Source: Ditylenchus dipsaci
Lineage: Eukaryota > Nematoda > Chromadorea > Rhabditida > Anguinidae
Assembly: GCA_004194705.1 (NCBI GenBank)
Contig: SADC01000479.1
Location: forward strand, 1 to 64,000
Direction of reading: 5' to 3'
Length of the DNA: 64,000 bases
Shown: positions 23,270-36,600 of the stretch, one piece after another
How the letters are laid out: each line of letters opens with the position of its first letter
How positions within the stretch are numbered: position 1 is the stretch's first letter
The notes under the pieces: generated by a model
What the model was told of the DNA's origin: nothing
Database searches by the model: none
The model's input: only the letters and a program-made list of their open reading frames with translations
Program-made: the position numbers and the translations under genes

Positions 23270-26160
23270 GAATAGATTTTGAGATATTTTTTACCATCTA
23301 TTAGCTCATAAGTAGTGTTCCACAACTGCCTTGAGTCGGACTGATCACAGGCAGTTGTGAAGTGACACCTCCTCCTGCTGCACGTGATATTGTCTTAGGA
23401 ATGAGAGCTAGACATCTTTCGCCGAAACGTAGAGCCCTGGCTCCGCGGATGAGAAGATCGACCATTTGGACATCACCTAAATGCATAATAATGTATCAAG
23501 TACAACTAATCATGGAATAGTTGAACGCGCAGAAATTATGTAAATTTAGACTTGTAATACAGTCGACTCTCCCAATAGAACGCCCCTGGGGACCTGCTCT
23601 AGGTGTTCGTTATGGAGAGAGTTCGTTATTGAGAAGGTCCGTTATAAATTTTATCGAAAATCCAACCAAACAAACCAAAAAAGTGTTCGTTATTGAGAGA
23701 GTTTGTTATTCAGGGGTTCGTTATTGGGAGAGTCGACTGTAGCTCAAAATTGAAACTTTGGAAATATCAAACATAAATCTCGTAAATTTTCCCTAAATTC
23801 TATGAACAACCCCAAACGCTTTCTTTAGTTACTAACCTCTTGACAGTTTCGATTTAACAATTTTCCACTTTCATCTAGAGCCAAACAGAACTTTGAGCAG
23901 CATGCTTTAACGAACCAGCCTTGGAGCTATATATCCACTCTTGATTACCACCTGAAAAAAAGAAGGAATATTACTAGCTAGTGCTGAGTCATTCACACCT
24001 GTGCATGACAACGATAAATACCAGGGTACTGGTTCACATTAAAATTGCCCAAAGAATCAAGACAGTGTTGGCCATTCTGAATAGTAAGCCTCTGACCATC
24101 TTCGCGGGTAGGGACCCTACAAAAACATAAAAAAATAGTAACCTTACGGCTAAAAAATTCACTTTAATTCTGGATAAACTTCCTTGAGGAACCAGGAGAA
24201 ATCTTTGCAGTTCAACCTGTTGCGAATTTCGAGGCGCGAAGAATACTGAAATAAAAGTGATTTGAGAAATATTTTCTAGAAAAACTCTTCAACATACTCT
24301 CCAAATTTGACGTATCTCGCGGCTGGTACTGTGTTCAAATAGTGCTGAATTGAGCGCATTAAAGCGATTGATAATCTAGTAGACGAAAATCCTCTTTGTA
24401 TTCATCCAAACACCTCAGCAGCTCTTCTAGTGTTTCTATAACAAATCACTGTATGCTAAGAAACAAATAATAAACGTCACTTTTGAAAGACGTTCCCACT
24501 GCCCCCCGGAAATGTGTATGGATGCTGCTTTCTGAATACATGTCCAACAGGCTGCATGGATGATTTCCAAGTCCCGCCACATTGCCAAACCGAAATGATA
24601 ACTCTAAACCCAAAGACAAGTGACCGTCATATTTTCATAAAGAGAGCAACTTACCCAAGTTCTCGCCACCCAAACATCCATGCCCATGTCGTATGTACCT
24701 AGCGTTTCGAACCAATCTTTGCTGATTACAAACAATCCTCCAGCATTACAGGTGTTCTGCAACAAATTATGATAAAGAAACCAGATATAACACATTCAAC
24801 CAGCTTACTGATGGGGTCTGTACGATGATTTTTTCGACTAGCCTTGTTTTGCTTTGAAAGGAACTCCCACTAAAATTTAAAAAATTCCAAATAAAATCAG
24901 ACTCAACAACTTATAAATACACCAACCTTAAACACAAGATTCCAACCAACCCGCCTCGTAAGTCAGCGCTAGCAGCGACATAGTAAAAGAATCCATGTTA
25001 ATGACGTCTATAACCGGAGCCACCACCGCCTTACTGTTCTGAAAATTATCAAATTTATACTACGACAAGTCTCAGAAGAAAAAAAAAATACTCACCTCAG
25101 CAATTCGATGCAGCAAAGGTTCCAGCCACCGATATTGCACTCACATGACTGTCAAAAAAGTCAGAACGAAGCTTTGCAATAGCCGCACCCTTCCTCGATC
25201 TAATCAAGCCTAAAAAAATTCGAGATTTGGACTTTGAAAAAATCCACAAAATACCTTCACCTTTGTATTCCTGATGACGACCACACCGCTGATTGACGTT
25301 AAATCTTTCCCAGTTGATGCTGAATCCAAAAAAATTGTCTTCCTCACCTAGTTATCAAAACTCACCATCCATAGAAAAGTCATCTACCAAAATGATTCGC
25401 GCAGCAGACCAGGGGGAGAACGAGCAAACGCAGTCATTACAGTTCTGAGAAGCGTAGATCTGGCTTCATTGTGGAAAGTGATTATAATAGAAGTGGGCGG
25501 GAGTTGCGCAACATTGTAAGCCAAGAGCTGGCAGCTGAATAATTATTTCTTACATTTATTTAATCAATCAGCAAGCTACCTTTTCTCTCTGGAATCTGGA
25601 ATGCTGCGATTGACGGAAACAGCGTCTGAGGCAGCTTGATTAAACTTATTGGCTGCATAGCGATCTTCATCTGGTTTCAGCTTTCCTTTCTCTAGATATG
25701 CTTCCGTATCAAATTCTTTCCATTTGACTCTATGCTGTGGTCTGGAATAAACAATCGAATCGGTCATGACAGAAGGCAGAGGCTCATTCGAAGAATCGTT
25801 CTCGTCGCTTCGTAGAGAGGCATTTTTCATTATTGGCATAGTGATGGACTGAAAACGAAAAATTAAAAATGTTACTAATGTAGAAATGAAAAGACTAACC
25901 TCATTGGATGATGCATAGAAAAATAAGCAAGCCAGAAAACCAAATGAGCACCACTAGTGAAAGCAAAAATTTGATGCGGAATAATTTGAGCTTTTGTCAA
26001 ATGCAAGCTTTTTACGCCTTTCTTTCCTTGATGATGATGTTTCCTTCCACGTCAACGCCCAAGCTATAAAAATACTGTTAACACTGCCGTAAAGCACATA
26101 GAGGGCCAAACGAAAGCGGTGATCATCACTTTTTATTATACAGGCATTGCACATAAGCCG
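23270..26160 (-). CDS. GALNT: Polypeptide N-acetylgalactosaminyltransferase, GALNT2-like
   Basis: Starts mucin-type O-glycosylation in the Golgi by moving GalNAc from UDP-GalNAc to Ser/Thr. Minus-strand exons: about 26153-25892 (cytoplasmic basic tail, then anchor [18 protein letters not shown]), 25848-25580 ([22 protein letters not shown]), 25534-25366 ([26 protein letters not shown]), 25347-25254, 25209-25096 ([17 protein letters not shown] in the DxH metal site, [11 protein letters not shown] by frame shift), 25038-24927 ([11 protein letters not shown]), 24869-24809, 24756-24655 ([16 protein letters not shown]), 24603-about 24490 ([22 protein letters not shown]), about 24440-24300, 24249-24182, then a C-terminal ricin-type lectin in exons near 24117-24005, 23952-23870 and 23480-23289 ([20 protein letters not shown]). 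The [14 protein letters not shown] signature points to the GALNT2/14/16 group. Several exons need 1-base shifts. Confidence 0.92.
23560..23739. mobile_element. 180-bp Tigger-like MITE
   Basis: Ends CAGTCGACTCTCCCAATAGA and the inverse of CAGTCGACTCTCCCAATAAC are flanked by TA on both sides. The interior repeats GTTCGTTATTGAGAGAGT. Sits in an intron of the GALNT gene between lectin exons. Confidence 0.85.
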
Positions 26161-26787
26161 ATTAAAACATCGAATAAGTATTTTGAAATCAATAAAATGA
26201 ACACCCGAAACGCAGATGAGTAGAAAAATGACTCAGGGATCCTGAGCCAGAGCACTACTGATTCTTGACATTCGCTAAAAAAACAGGGAAATTAATTATG
26301 ATAAATGCTTTCTTCTCAAAATGGTGATAGAGTTTAAAAAGCGAATTAAAAGTAAATTCGAGTAAAGCAAATTCTGGAGGATTTTCGCGAAGGAGTCTAA
26401 AAGTTTCTAGACTAAAATTTCTGATCTAGAACCCTTCTTTGAGGCGCTCTTACAACTTCCGCATCCTAATTTTAGTAAGCACGTGCGGATGCGGAAGAGT
26501 TAAAAGGCGCCCTGAAACTTCGACAGAGAATATTCTACTTCAACGATATTCAACTTTTAATTTTTTTCAGCAAAGTTGACATAATTAGTTTTTAAAAGTA
26601 TGCCACTAATGAGACACATGGCATTATTGAAATGCGGTAAATCCAAAAATTATTACCCTTTTACACTGTTCTTTTCTAGTTTTTTTTGCTGTTGTATTTG
26701 CCTACGCTTCGCTTTTTATGCCAATTCGTTCATTTTCTCACATGATATATTTTTGTATATAATTCTTCTGTCATTCAGTCCAATCAA

Positions 26788-29700
26788 ATGTCGCTATTGC
26801 TGGGAAGGCGCTTCTTTCTGCTGTCCGAACACATTGCAAATTGATTGCTGGTTGCTCCTCATCTATACGTGCATGTTCAAATGTTTCTTCGAATCCGGTT
26901 GGAGAAAAGAGTGTTGCAGCCAATAAGAAATTGCGCAGCTTCGATAAGCCTGAATTCTTTGAGCTTGATGATGTAAGGGTTAAAACAGATGGTACATGGA
27001 TATTCCGCCGAGCATCACTCGTCTTTTGAACGTCGTCTTTTCAATGAGCCTGGTAATCCACTGAATCTTTTGAAGCAGAGGTAAGATTCTGCGTTTTTTG
27101 TATATTATGGAATGCTTCATATATATTTCAAGAAATCCGCCCACTCATAAATTAAAAGAAGTTCGTTTGGTATTCCTAGACAACTTTCGTTTACATGAAT
27201 TTAGAATCATAAATTAAAATTAGAAATTCGCCTGAAGGGCTCACAATGGGGTAGGAGGCCGGTAGTACGTTTATTATTTCTTTTTTATTTACAACTATTA
27301 AAGAGATATGCTTTCCGTGGAAAGAACCTTGATACCAGGGGTGGTAGTAACAATCAAATATCCGCGATAAATCCGTATCCTCGGATAAAATCCGCGGATA
27401 TAGATAATCGGTAGTAACAATCAAAAAATCCGCGGTACGTATAAGTAACAACAAAGGTCACACGGATACGGATAAGGATAAAATCCGTAGTAACAATCAA
27501 ATATCCGTGATATTTATCCGTATCCGCGGATATTATCCTTAGCCTGGTCGGGAGCAGGATAATCCGCGGATAAAATATTTTCTCGTGTGTTTAAAATCGA
27601 TTACTATCCAAAAAAGCGTGATCCTGCTTGAGGTGTACTATACTGCTAAAAAAGATTTTTGTTTAAAAGGCAGTCTTTAAGTCGTGTTTTTGCTGCACTA
27701 CCGTATTTCCTCTAATATAACGCCGGCCGTTATTTATTTCAATCATCCAAAAATAGGGAAATTTTAGGTCGATCTCGAGATTTCGGGTGAAAATTAATAA
27801 TCTGAAAAAAGAATCGGTAGAGCTCGTGGGATTTAAGAAAACGCAAAAAACAGTTACAGAAAATATTTACTCTGCGCCGATATACAGACCTTCAAAGTCG
27901 AGGGGGCCGTTATATTAGAGCGCCGTTATTTTAGAGGAAATACGGTTAATTTTTCTTCAAAAATCATTAAAATAGTTTTTTTTTATCGTTTCAGCTCAGA
28001 GAAAAATACTTAGTAAATCATGAAAACAGGATTACGAAAACAAATCTATCTGGGGGAAGTTATACTATAGATTTTAACATAAAACTTTGAAAAAAGATTT
28101 CTGCGGTTTCTAAGTGTACAAATTTTTTAGAAAAATTCTTTTTCCATCCCTGTGAAGACTAGTTGTAGAAATTATAAAAACTTTAGACAGATTTAAGGAA
28201 CACTTGTGCAAAATTCTTCAAAAACATGGTGCAAAAAGATTTATGCAATATTTTTCGACTGATTTTGTAAAATAACACATGAATGAATATACCGTATTTG
28301 CTCTAATAATCGGCCACTCCTATTAAACGGCCACTCTCTAATAAACGGCCACCCCCAGAGACCTAATCTCAGTCCAGAGTCAATATTTTTCAAATCTGTT
28401 TTATGCATTTTCTTAGTTACCATGAGCCCTCCTGGTTCCACTTTTCAGATTGTGGTTGAGCACCCAAAAATCTCAAAATCGAAATATTTTTTTTTTCGAT
28501 TTTTTAGGGTTGAAAAATAAACGGCCATGGCCGATTATTACAGCAAATACGGTAAATAAAACATTATTCTGCTTTAAGAGGAACATAAAAATAGTAGTTT
28601 AACTTTTTTTACTTTTAGTGGAATAACCATGCTCATATTTATTCGCAGATTTTATCCGCGGATAAATCCGTGGATATATGCGCGGATTTATCCTTAGCTG
28701 CGGATAAATCCGCAGATTTTATCCGTTGTTTACTACGGGTTTTTATCCGGGATTTTTCTATCCGTGGATTTTATCCGTATCCACGGATTTTATTCGTTGA
28801 TTGTTTCTACCACCCCAGACGAAATCGTTTCATAGGACGAATTTTTTTTGAGAATTCACCTAATAAACCTTGTCATCGACTGCTATTGTGGCCACTTTTT
28901 TAAGAAAGAAATTGTTACAATTTATAAGTGGGCTATTTATTGAAGCCGTTTTCATTTTGAAGAATAAAAAATATCTTTTTACAGGATAATCAACTACTTC
29001 TACACGTCTCATCGAAAACCCAATAGCGGATCCCCACTTTTTCGTAGTGTGTGACAGTGAGCCGAGAATAGTGAGTACATTCGACATTTTGATTCCCTTC
29101 GCACTCCAATGGATCATGTGAGTAGGAAGCCATCAGACACTTACTATGTGAACAAAGACTATTGTTTGCGTAGGCTCTCCGTTTGGGCTTTGCCGCAGCT
29201 AACTTAACTTTTTCAGGTTCGCATACAACAGCTCATCAATTCAAGTTGCTGACGCAAGGAGTGGACATTTTATCATGTAGTTTTTGTCTAAATCCTTCAT
29301 GATGATAACCTCTCTCGTAATCTGGTATGCATAGGTATGGAGATGTATTTCGCCGAGATGACATAGATAGAACCCATTTTCCTTGCTTCCATCAATTAGA
29401 TTGTGGGTTTCATGGCAATATCATAATATTTTTTTCGCATAATTTGAGGTGTCAGAACGTATTCTTCTGTGGAGCTATTCGGATCACAGCAGTACGAGAG
29501 GGATGAACCGCTTATGTTTGAAGAGAATCCATGCAAGGAACTAAGAACACTAGAAAAGCAGGAATATCACAGGTTGACATTTCAAGTGATGAGTTTTTGT
29601 AATATGTGTGGCATTTTAGTCTGGACGCTGCTCGAGTTCTTGTCATCAATCTAAAATCCTCTTTAGAAGGTTCATGTTAATATATTTTGTAGGTGATGAA

Positions 29701-30379
29701 ATAAGACTTAATTTTTAAGGACTTTGCCGTGCAATTTTCGGTCCAGATGTGCAGACTCGCTGGGTAGATGCTTATTTTCCCTTCACTCATCATCTTTTGA
29801 GCTGGAAGTTTTCTTCGACGATAAGTGGCTAGAAGTGCTTGGCTGTGGTGTAATGGATCAAAAACTGCTTGAGTCGGCTGGTGCAGGTTCAAAAGTAGGA
29901 TGGGCATTTGATTGGGTAAGTTGAGAGATGAATTCTGTACTTTTTAGTCGTATATTATATTGTTCAGGTTGGAGCGATTAGCCATGACTTTGTATGGCAT
30001 CCCGACATTCGGCTATTCTGGTCCAAGGATTCAGGTTTCCTACAGCAGTTTGCCAGTTTGACGCCAGATGACTCTATCGCGTTCAAACCAGTTAGTGTGC
30101 ATCCTCAGCTCTACATGGATTTGTCCTTTTGGGCCAGATGAGTCGCCTCCGAAGACATCAAGTCAAACGCCATGGATGTAGTCCGTTCAGTAGGAGAGAA
30201 TATGATAGAACAAGTTCAGTTGATGGAAGAATCGTCAATAAAAAGACCGGTCGCCTGAGCCATTGCTATCGAATTACTTACCGCAGCATGGACAGACCTT
30301 TGACTATAGCGAAGCCAACATCATTCATAAACAGATAGAAAAACATTTGACCGAGAAGTTTGGTGTTGTAGTCAGGTAG
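26788..30379 (+). CDS. FARS2: Phenylalanine--tRNA ligase, mitochondrial (FARS2)
   Basis: Charges mitochondrial tRNA-Phe; class II synthetase with a C-terminal anticodon-binding domain. Exons by eye: about 26788-27080 (basic Ser/Ala-rich leader, KPEFFELDDVRV, IPPSITRLLNRRLF), 28989-about 29160 (class II core, VSRKPSDTYYVNKDYCLR), about 29218-29278 (HTTAHQFKLLTQG, motif 2 entry), about 29332-29451 (GDVFRRDDIDRTHFPCFHQL, motif 2), 29466-29671 (ELFGSQQYERDEPLMF), about 29722-29918 (QTRWVDAYFPFTH, LEVLGCGVMDQKLLESAG), 29967-30379 (PDIRLFWSKDSGFLQQF, SHCYRITYRSMDRPLT, stop TAG). The exon order covers the whole family. 1-base shifts occur within several exons. A 1.5-kb foldback lies in the first large intron. 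ZIP9 starts only 232 bp downstream on the same strand. Confidence 0.93.
27711..27945. mobile_element. pogo/Tigger-like MITE, CCGTATT family
   Basis: Starts TA/CCGTATTTCCTCTAATATAA and ends TTAGAGGAAATACGG. Shares internal sequence with the copy at 13413-13656. Nested inside the FARS2-intron foldback. Confidence 0.75.
28292..28552. mobile_element. pogo/Tigger-like MITE, AACGGCCAC subtype
   Basis: Flanked by TA on both sides; starts CCGTATTTGCTCTAATAATC, ends ATTATTACAGCAAATACGG. Interior units ATAAACGGCCACTC. Nested in the same foldback as the copy at 27711. Confidence 0.8.
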
Positions 30380-30610
30380 CCTAGAAAACTGTTTGTTATG
30401 TTTCTTGTGCTTTTGTTGTGTCTGATAAAGAATTATTAAATACTTCATAATACTCAGGTTGAGTAATTAGGTCGAAAAGTGTGTTATTCTTCGTGCATGA
30501 GGCTATTTATGCTTTTTACATCCGCTGTATTCAATTTTTAGTTTGTGCAGGATGGACGGGTAGTCTGCCCTAAAATTATTCGCTCTTACAATCCGTAGTC
30601 GTGATACAGT

Positions 30611-33600
30611 ATGGAGGTGGCAGCATTGGTGTTGGTATGCATCACATGTTTTTGGGTAGTTATGTTGCGGATGTTTGCCACTTTTCTTCAATTTGTCGGA
30701 GGTTGGTGCATGGATATGGTTGCACTGACGAATCCCCCCCCACGGGGACTGATCAGGTGGAGGAGATAACTTCATATTCGTGTTTTTCGACCCCAATTTC
30801 ATAAGAAAGCTGGCTGTTTTTTGATTCTGAGAAAAAAAATTTTCGAACCACAGGGGGGTATCGTGGTTTTTTAGTCAAAATTTGAAAATTTTAAATTGGC
30901 GCTTTTGAGTTAGAAGGAATAAGGGCTGTATGGAGGTAAGGAATAAAAGGGGCCACTTTTATGGCAGAACGTTAAAAATTCAAAATTTGTATATCTTCGG
31001 CTGCCTCACCATGTTTTTCAACTGGCCGTGGCAAAAAGAGACTCTATAGGCATTTTTTGATCAAGAGAACTTCTCGAATCATGTCTAAGTAAGTGAGTGC
31101 GCGCATCTCTAACTCTCAAGCCCCCTGCGCCCCGAAGGTGGCGCAGGGGGCTTGAGAGTTAGAGATGCGCGCACTCACTTACCTTAGACACAAATCGCTC
31201 GAAAGCGACTCTGGATGCATGAAAAAGCATGCATACCAGAGTTTATTTATGCGGTAGGCCCCAGTATTCAAACTATGTTCAACATCTCTTGTTAGTGGCC
31301 CCTGTGTGATTAGTGCCCCCTTTTATTCCCTTCCCTCCCTATACAGCCCTTATTCCCTTTAAAATTCAAAAGGCGCAATTTAAATTTTTCAAATTTTGAC
31401 TAAAAAACTTTGTTACCCCCTGTGGTTCGAAATTTTTTTTTTCTTAAAACCAAAAAAACGCGCGGCTTTCTCATGAAATCGGGGTCGAGAAACACGAATA
31501 TGAAGTTATCTCCTCCACCTGATCAGTCTTCGTGGGGGGGGGCATTCTGAACTCAAGCATGGATATTTTGGTTTGAGCAATATAGAAATTCTAAAATTCA
31601 GAAAAAAATCAGACTTGCAAGTATCTTCGGAGCGGGACTTCTGGTCGGTACAGCTCTGTGTGTAATTATTCCAGAAGGCATTTCCACTTTGTATGAATCT
31701 TCTGTTCCAGCTTTAACTGGTACATTTTCAAGTAATCGCTTCAAAAAGTGTTGAAGACAAAAATTTAGAACACTTTCATTCACCTCTCTTGAATAATCAA
31801 AAGATTCAACCAGACTCTAATAAAATAGTGGTTGAAAAGAAGCCGGGTGGTCAGCCTCTGAGGTTGATTTTGTATTGTACAATTTCCACTAATTTGACTA
31901 CTTTTAGTAACTCACAAGAAAAAGTAGTGGACGGCAAGGTTGAATCTATAGGAGCCTAAGCGAGTAGTCAAACGTGAGGCGTATCAACATCAGGAGTTCA
32001 AAAAAGAGAGTTATCTCAGCCTGCTGAATCCAGCAATGAGCGCAAACACCAACAGTCGTCTACCCACTTCGAAATGCCGAACTTTAATGGTCCATATAGG
32101 TAGTGAAATGGACTTACCGTACATTCTGTATTAAGCGCCCATGTCCGACTATGAGGACCTATATCTCAGCCTAGAGCAATATTCTGCAAAGCTCTTTTTT
32201 GCGTTTTCTTTCGATTACGCTTTTTCGATTGGTAACACTTTACTTGACCCCTCCCCCCCCCCCCCCCCACGGCTGACCCACTTTTGTGAGAATTTTTAGA
32301 AACCGATTGCATATTCGTGTTCCTCGACCCCGATTTAGGCGCGAATTGACCAATCGTTTCCGAGAAAGCGAATTTTTTTTTAAAACCAAGGGGGTATCAT
32401 GGATTTTTAGCCTAATTTGCCAAAGTTTGAGATTTTGAATTGGCGCCTTTTGAATTTTTAAGGATTTAGGGATGTATAGGAGGGAAGGGAATATAAGGGG
32501 CCACTTTCATGGCAGTACGCTAGAAAAGTGAATGTTTGTATTATTCGATTGTCTTACCCATGTTTTTCACTGGGCCGTGGCAAAAAGAGACTCTATAGCA
32601 TTTTTTGATCAGAGACCTTCTCGGAATCATGTCTAAGGTAAGTGAGTGCGCGCATCTCTAACTCTCAGCCCCCTGCGCCCCGAAGGGGCTTGGAGTTGAG
32701 ATGCGCACACACACATACCTTAGACACGAATCACTCGAAAGTGACTCTGGATGCATGAAAAAGCATGCATACCAGAGTTTGTTTATGCGGTAGGCCCCAG
32801 TATTCAAACTATGTTCAACATCTTCTTGTTAGTGGCCCTTGTGTGATTAGTGGCCCCTTTTATTCCCTTCCCTCCCTATACAGCCCTAAATCCCTTAAAA
32901 ATTCAAAAGGCGCCAATTCAAAATCTCAAACTTTGGCCAAATTTAGGCTAAAAAGGCTGTAACTAATTTACCCCGCCAAATTACTGATTACCCGCCAATT
33001 ATTTTTTTACCCGCCAAATTTGAATTTTGAGCAAAATACTCGTTTACCCCGCCAAATTACTGATTTACCCCGCTAAATTTGAATTTACCCCGCCAAATTT
33101 GAATTTTCGGTGAAATACTGCAGTAAATTTTGCGGGAATTCAGATTTTATAGTCAAAAATGACTTGGATCGCTCAAATCCACCCCGAGTGGCCAGAAGCC
33201 CCCTGAAAGTTGGTTTTTTGGGTTTACTAAAGGGGGGTAAACTTTTTGCGAAAAATCGATTGCGGATCAGATTTCGGGTTCGATGGGCTCAATCGCTCAG
33301 GATTCTACCTTAACCATTCTCAACTATCTTAAACCAACCTAAGCACTGATTTAGGGTAGTTAGATACTGGTCTGGAGCAGTTTGGGATGGTTTAGGGTGG
33401 TTTAAGATGGTTGAGAATGGTTAAGGGTGGAATCCTGAGCGATTGAGCCCATCGGACCGAAATCTGATCCGCTCAATCGATTTTTCGCAAAAAGTTTACC
33501 CCCTTTAGTAAACCCAAAAAACCAACTTTCAGGGCTTCTGGCCACTCGGGGTGGGATTTTGAGCGATCCAAGTCATTTTTGACTATAAATCTGAATTCCC

Positions 33601-36600
33601 GCAAAATTTACTGCAGTATTTCACCGAAAATTCAAATTTGCGGGGTAAATCAGTAATTTGGCGGGTAAACGAGTATTTGCTCAAAATTCAAATTTAGCGG
33701 GGTAAAAAATAATTTGGCGGGGTAAATCAGTAATTTGGCGGGTAAAACAATTTGAGCCGGCTAAAAATCCATGATAACCACCCCCCCCCCCGTGGTTTGA
33801 ATTTTTTTTCGCTTTCTCGGAAACAATTGGTCAATTCGCGCCTAAATCGTGGTCGAGGAACACGAATATGCAATCGGTTTCTAAAAATTCTCACCTAAAG
33901 TGGGGCAGCCGTGGGGGGGGGGGGGGGGGAGTCAAGTAAAGTCAAGCCTTTCCATTTTGGATTTTCATCCAAAATTTTGAGATTGACCAGCAAATTTTTC
34001 AGATTTTCGGGGGTTTGAAAATAATTGCTCATGAGCGCTAATAAAGAATATACGGTACTCGGGAACTTCGCGATTTTTTTTTCACACGCTAATAGGAGCT
34101 TAGTGTCATTAGATAGCCAGTATGCGACTTTAAATCAAATCTGTTGAGATCTTCGGCCCATGGGCCAAAAGTTGGGATGAGAAGGCTTACAAATAATTGG
34201 AAAACCACAGGGGCTTTATATATGCATCAACTAAGTCACAGGTTCGAAAACTACTGTGTGCACACATATTTTTACTCTCTTTTATTCACAATTTTGGTTA
34301 TCAAAATGATCCTCAGTAGAATTGTCAACACGTCGAAATTTTCGACGCGTCGAGTCGAACGTCGAAATTTTTTCTACGCGTAAAATCGAAGGTCAAAATT
34401 ATTTCCGAACTGGTAGGTATATACTCCAACCACTACCCTAACTACAAATTTTTACGACTACAGCAAATTACAACAACTTATACGTTGACAAGCCTACTTA
34501 CTGTACCCAAATGATAGTATTCAGGTATTCTACCGGTTAGCAGTGATGTTTTTGATTAAGCAATTCAAGATTTTGGTGAATTTTAAGTTAGTTGATTAGA
34601 ATAGTCGATTCTAATTAAGTGAGGCATTGATTTGAATTTTGAAAGGCTGTAACTAACTTCACCCGCTAAATTACTGATTTACCCCGCCTAATTAATTTTT
34701 TACCCCGCCAAATTTGAATTTTGAGCAAATTACTCATTTACCCTGCAAATTATTCATTTACCCCACCAAATTTGAATTTACCCCACCAAATTCAAATTTT
34801 TAGTCAAATATTGCAGTAAATTTAGCAGGAATTCGAGTTTTATGGTCAAAAATAACTTGGATCTCCCAGAATGTCACCTGGAATGGCCAGAAGCCCTGAA
34901 AGTTGGTTTTTTGGGGTTTACTAAAGGGAGTAAACTTTTTGCGAAAATTCGATTGAGCGGATAAGAATTCCAGTCCGATCGGCTTAATCGCTCAAAATTC
35001 CACCCTGAACCATCCAAACCAGTATCTAATTCCCTAACTCAGTGCTTAGGGTGGCGTAAGATGGTAGAGAATGGTTCAGGGTGTAATTTTGAGCGATTAA
35101 GCCCATCGGACTGGAATCTGATCCGCTCAATCGAATTTTCGCAAAAGTTTACTCCCCCTCTAGTAAACCCCAAAAAACCAACTTTCAGGGCTTCTGGCCA
35201 TTCCGGGTGAGATTCTGGGCGATCCAAGTTTTTTTTGACTATAAACTCGAATTCCCGTTAAATTTACTGCAATATTTGACTAAAATTTCAATTTGGTGGG
35301 TAAATGAATAATTTGGCGGGGTAAATCAGTAATTTGGCGGGTAAACGAGTATTTTGCTCAAATTCAAAATTGGCGGGGTAAAAAATTAATTTGTCGGGGT
35401 AAAACAATTTGAGCCAATTTTTGAAAATCAGTTAAAACCAATTGATTAGAAGATTTCAATTTTGTAATCAAAAGAAATCAATTGATTTTTAGATTACATT
35501 TTCATAATCAATTCAAATAATTGAAATTTGTGTATTGATATCCGTAATCAATTCAAATCAATTCGTTATATGATTACAATTTTGTAATCAATGGAAATCA
35601 GATGAAAAGGCCTTTTGATTTCAATAATCGTTTCAGATCTTTTCGAGATTTATATTCAATTCCATAATCAATCGCATTCAGCAAAGTTCACAGAATTTCA
35701 TTTCATAATCACATTAAACTCGCTAAGTTATTAATTAAATTTCGTTATTATTTATTAATGCTTCTAGTCGAGATTTTGTTAAGTTTTTCAAAAGTAAATG
35801 AAATCAATTGTAATCAATCAATTACCGCATTCTCTCTAATAGAACCACATGTGGTTCTATTTTTCAACCCCCCGGGGGGTGTGGTTCTATTAGAGAGTGT
35901 GGTTCTAATAGAGAGTGTGTTTATATTTCTCAACCTTCTGAAATATTCAGCATTGCAGCATACGCGCATAAATTCTTTATTTCGGACTTGGTTAGGTTAG
36001 GGGACGCTAATTTATACTATACTTTTTATTTATTTTCGTTTCTTATGGCAGTCATGGTTATATCGATAATCTTATGAATAGTTTAATAAGTAATTTTGTT
36101 GATCAAGGTGATTATTGTCACCCCGGTAACCATACTCAACTTGATCGACCTAAAAAAAAAATATATATAGTGAAATAGGCGTCCCCCATAAACCAGAACA
36201 GGTCCCAACACTCATCAACACTCTAGAGATATATCTTTATTATTGAACTATTTTCGCGCTTCCTCAAGACCGATTCCTTGTATCTGCTCAGCCAACTTTT
36301 CTCATTTTGCGCGAGCTTCACCTTGCCTCGACCATTCGGAACCGGCCCAAGTTTCCTGAAGCAGTGGATGGCGTCGTCCTCATATCTATCGGTGGCATTG
36401 GAAACTCCGCACGATTTGAAGGACTCAACGATGAGCTCTTTTAAGAGATTCTCCCAGGCTTCGACAATCCATTGGAGTTATAAGGTCGTTGGCGCAGCTT
36501 GAGAGTGTTAGGGGTGTGGTTCTATTAGAGAGTGTGGTTCTAATAGAGAGTGTGGTTCTATTTCGCAACCCCTTTGGGGGGTGTGGTTCTATTAGAGAGT

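Larger units (their letters stand above)
27338..28816. mobile_element. Foldback with ATCCGCGGATAAATCC arms in FARS2 intron
   Basis: Ends GGGGTGGTAGTAACAATCAA and the inverse of GGGGTGGTAGAAACAATCAA. Arms 27338-27570 and 28640-28816 hold many imperfect copies of ATCCGCGGATAA, itself palindromic. Two CCGTATT MITEs (27711-27945, 28292-28552) lie in the core. Half copies of the arm unit recur at 54890-55050. No clear target duplication seen. Confidence 0.75.
32117..34055. mobile_element. pogo/Tigger-like MITE split by nested foldbacks
   Basis: TA/CCGTACATTCTGTATTAAGC on the left pairs with the inverse of CCGTATATTCTTTATTAGCG on the right, flanked by TA (32115-32116, 34056-34057). Its original 250-bp body is interrupted at about 32236 and resumes at about 33938, with a palindromic element between, itself interrupted at 32955-33758. 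Begins 19 bp after the likely end of the third ZIP9 exon. Confidence 0.75.

Noticed and set aside
32955..33758. CRISPR-like spaced repeats
   Set aside because: The repeats are contiguous tandem units arranged as inverted arms with a 9-bp TSD, with no spacers, in a eukaryotic intron.
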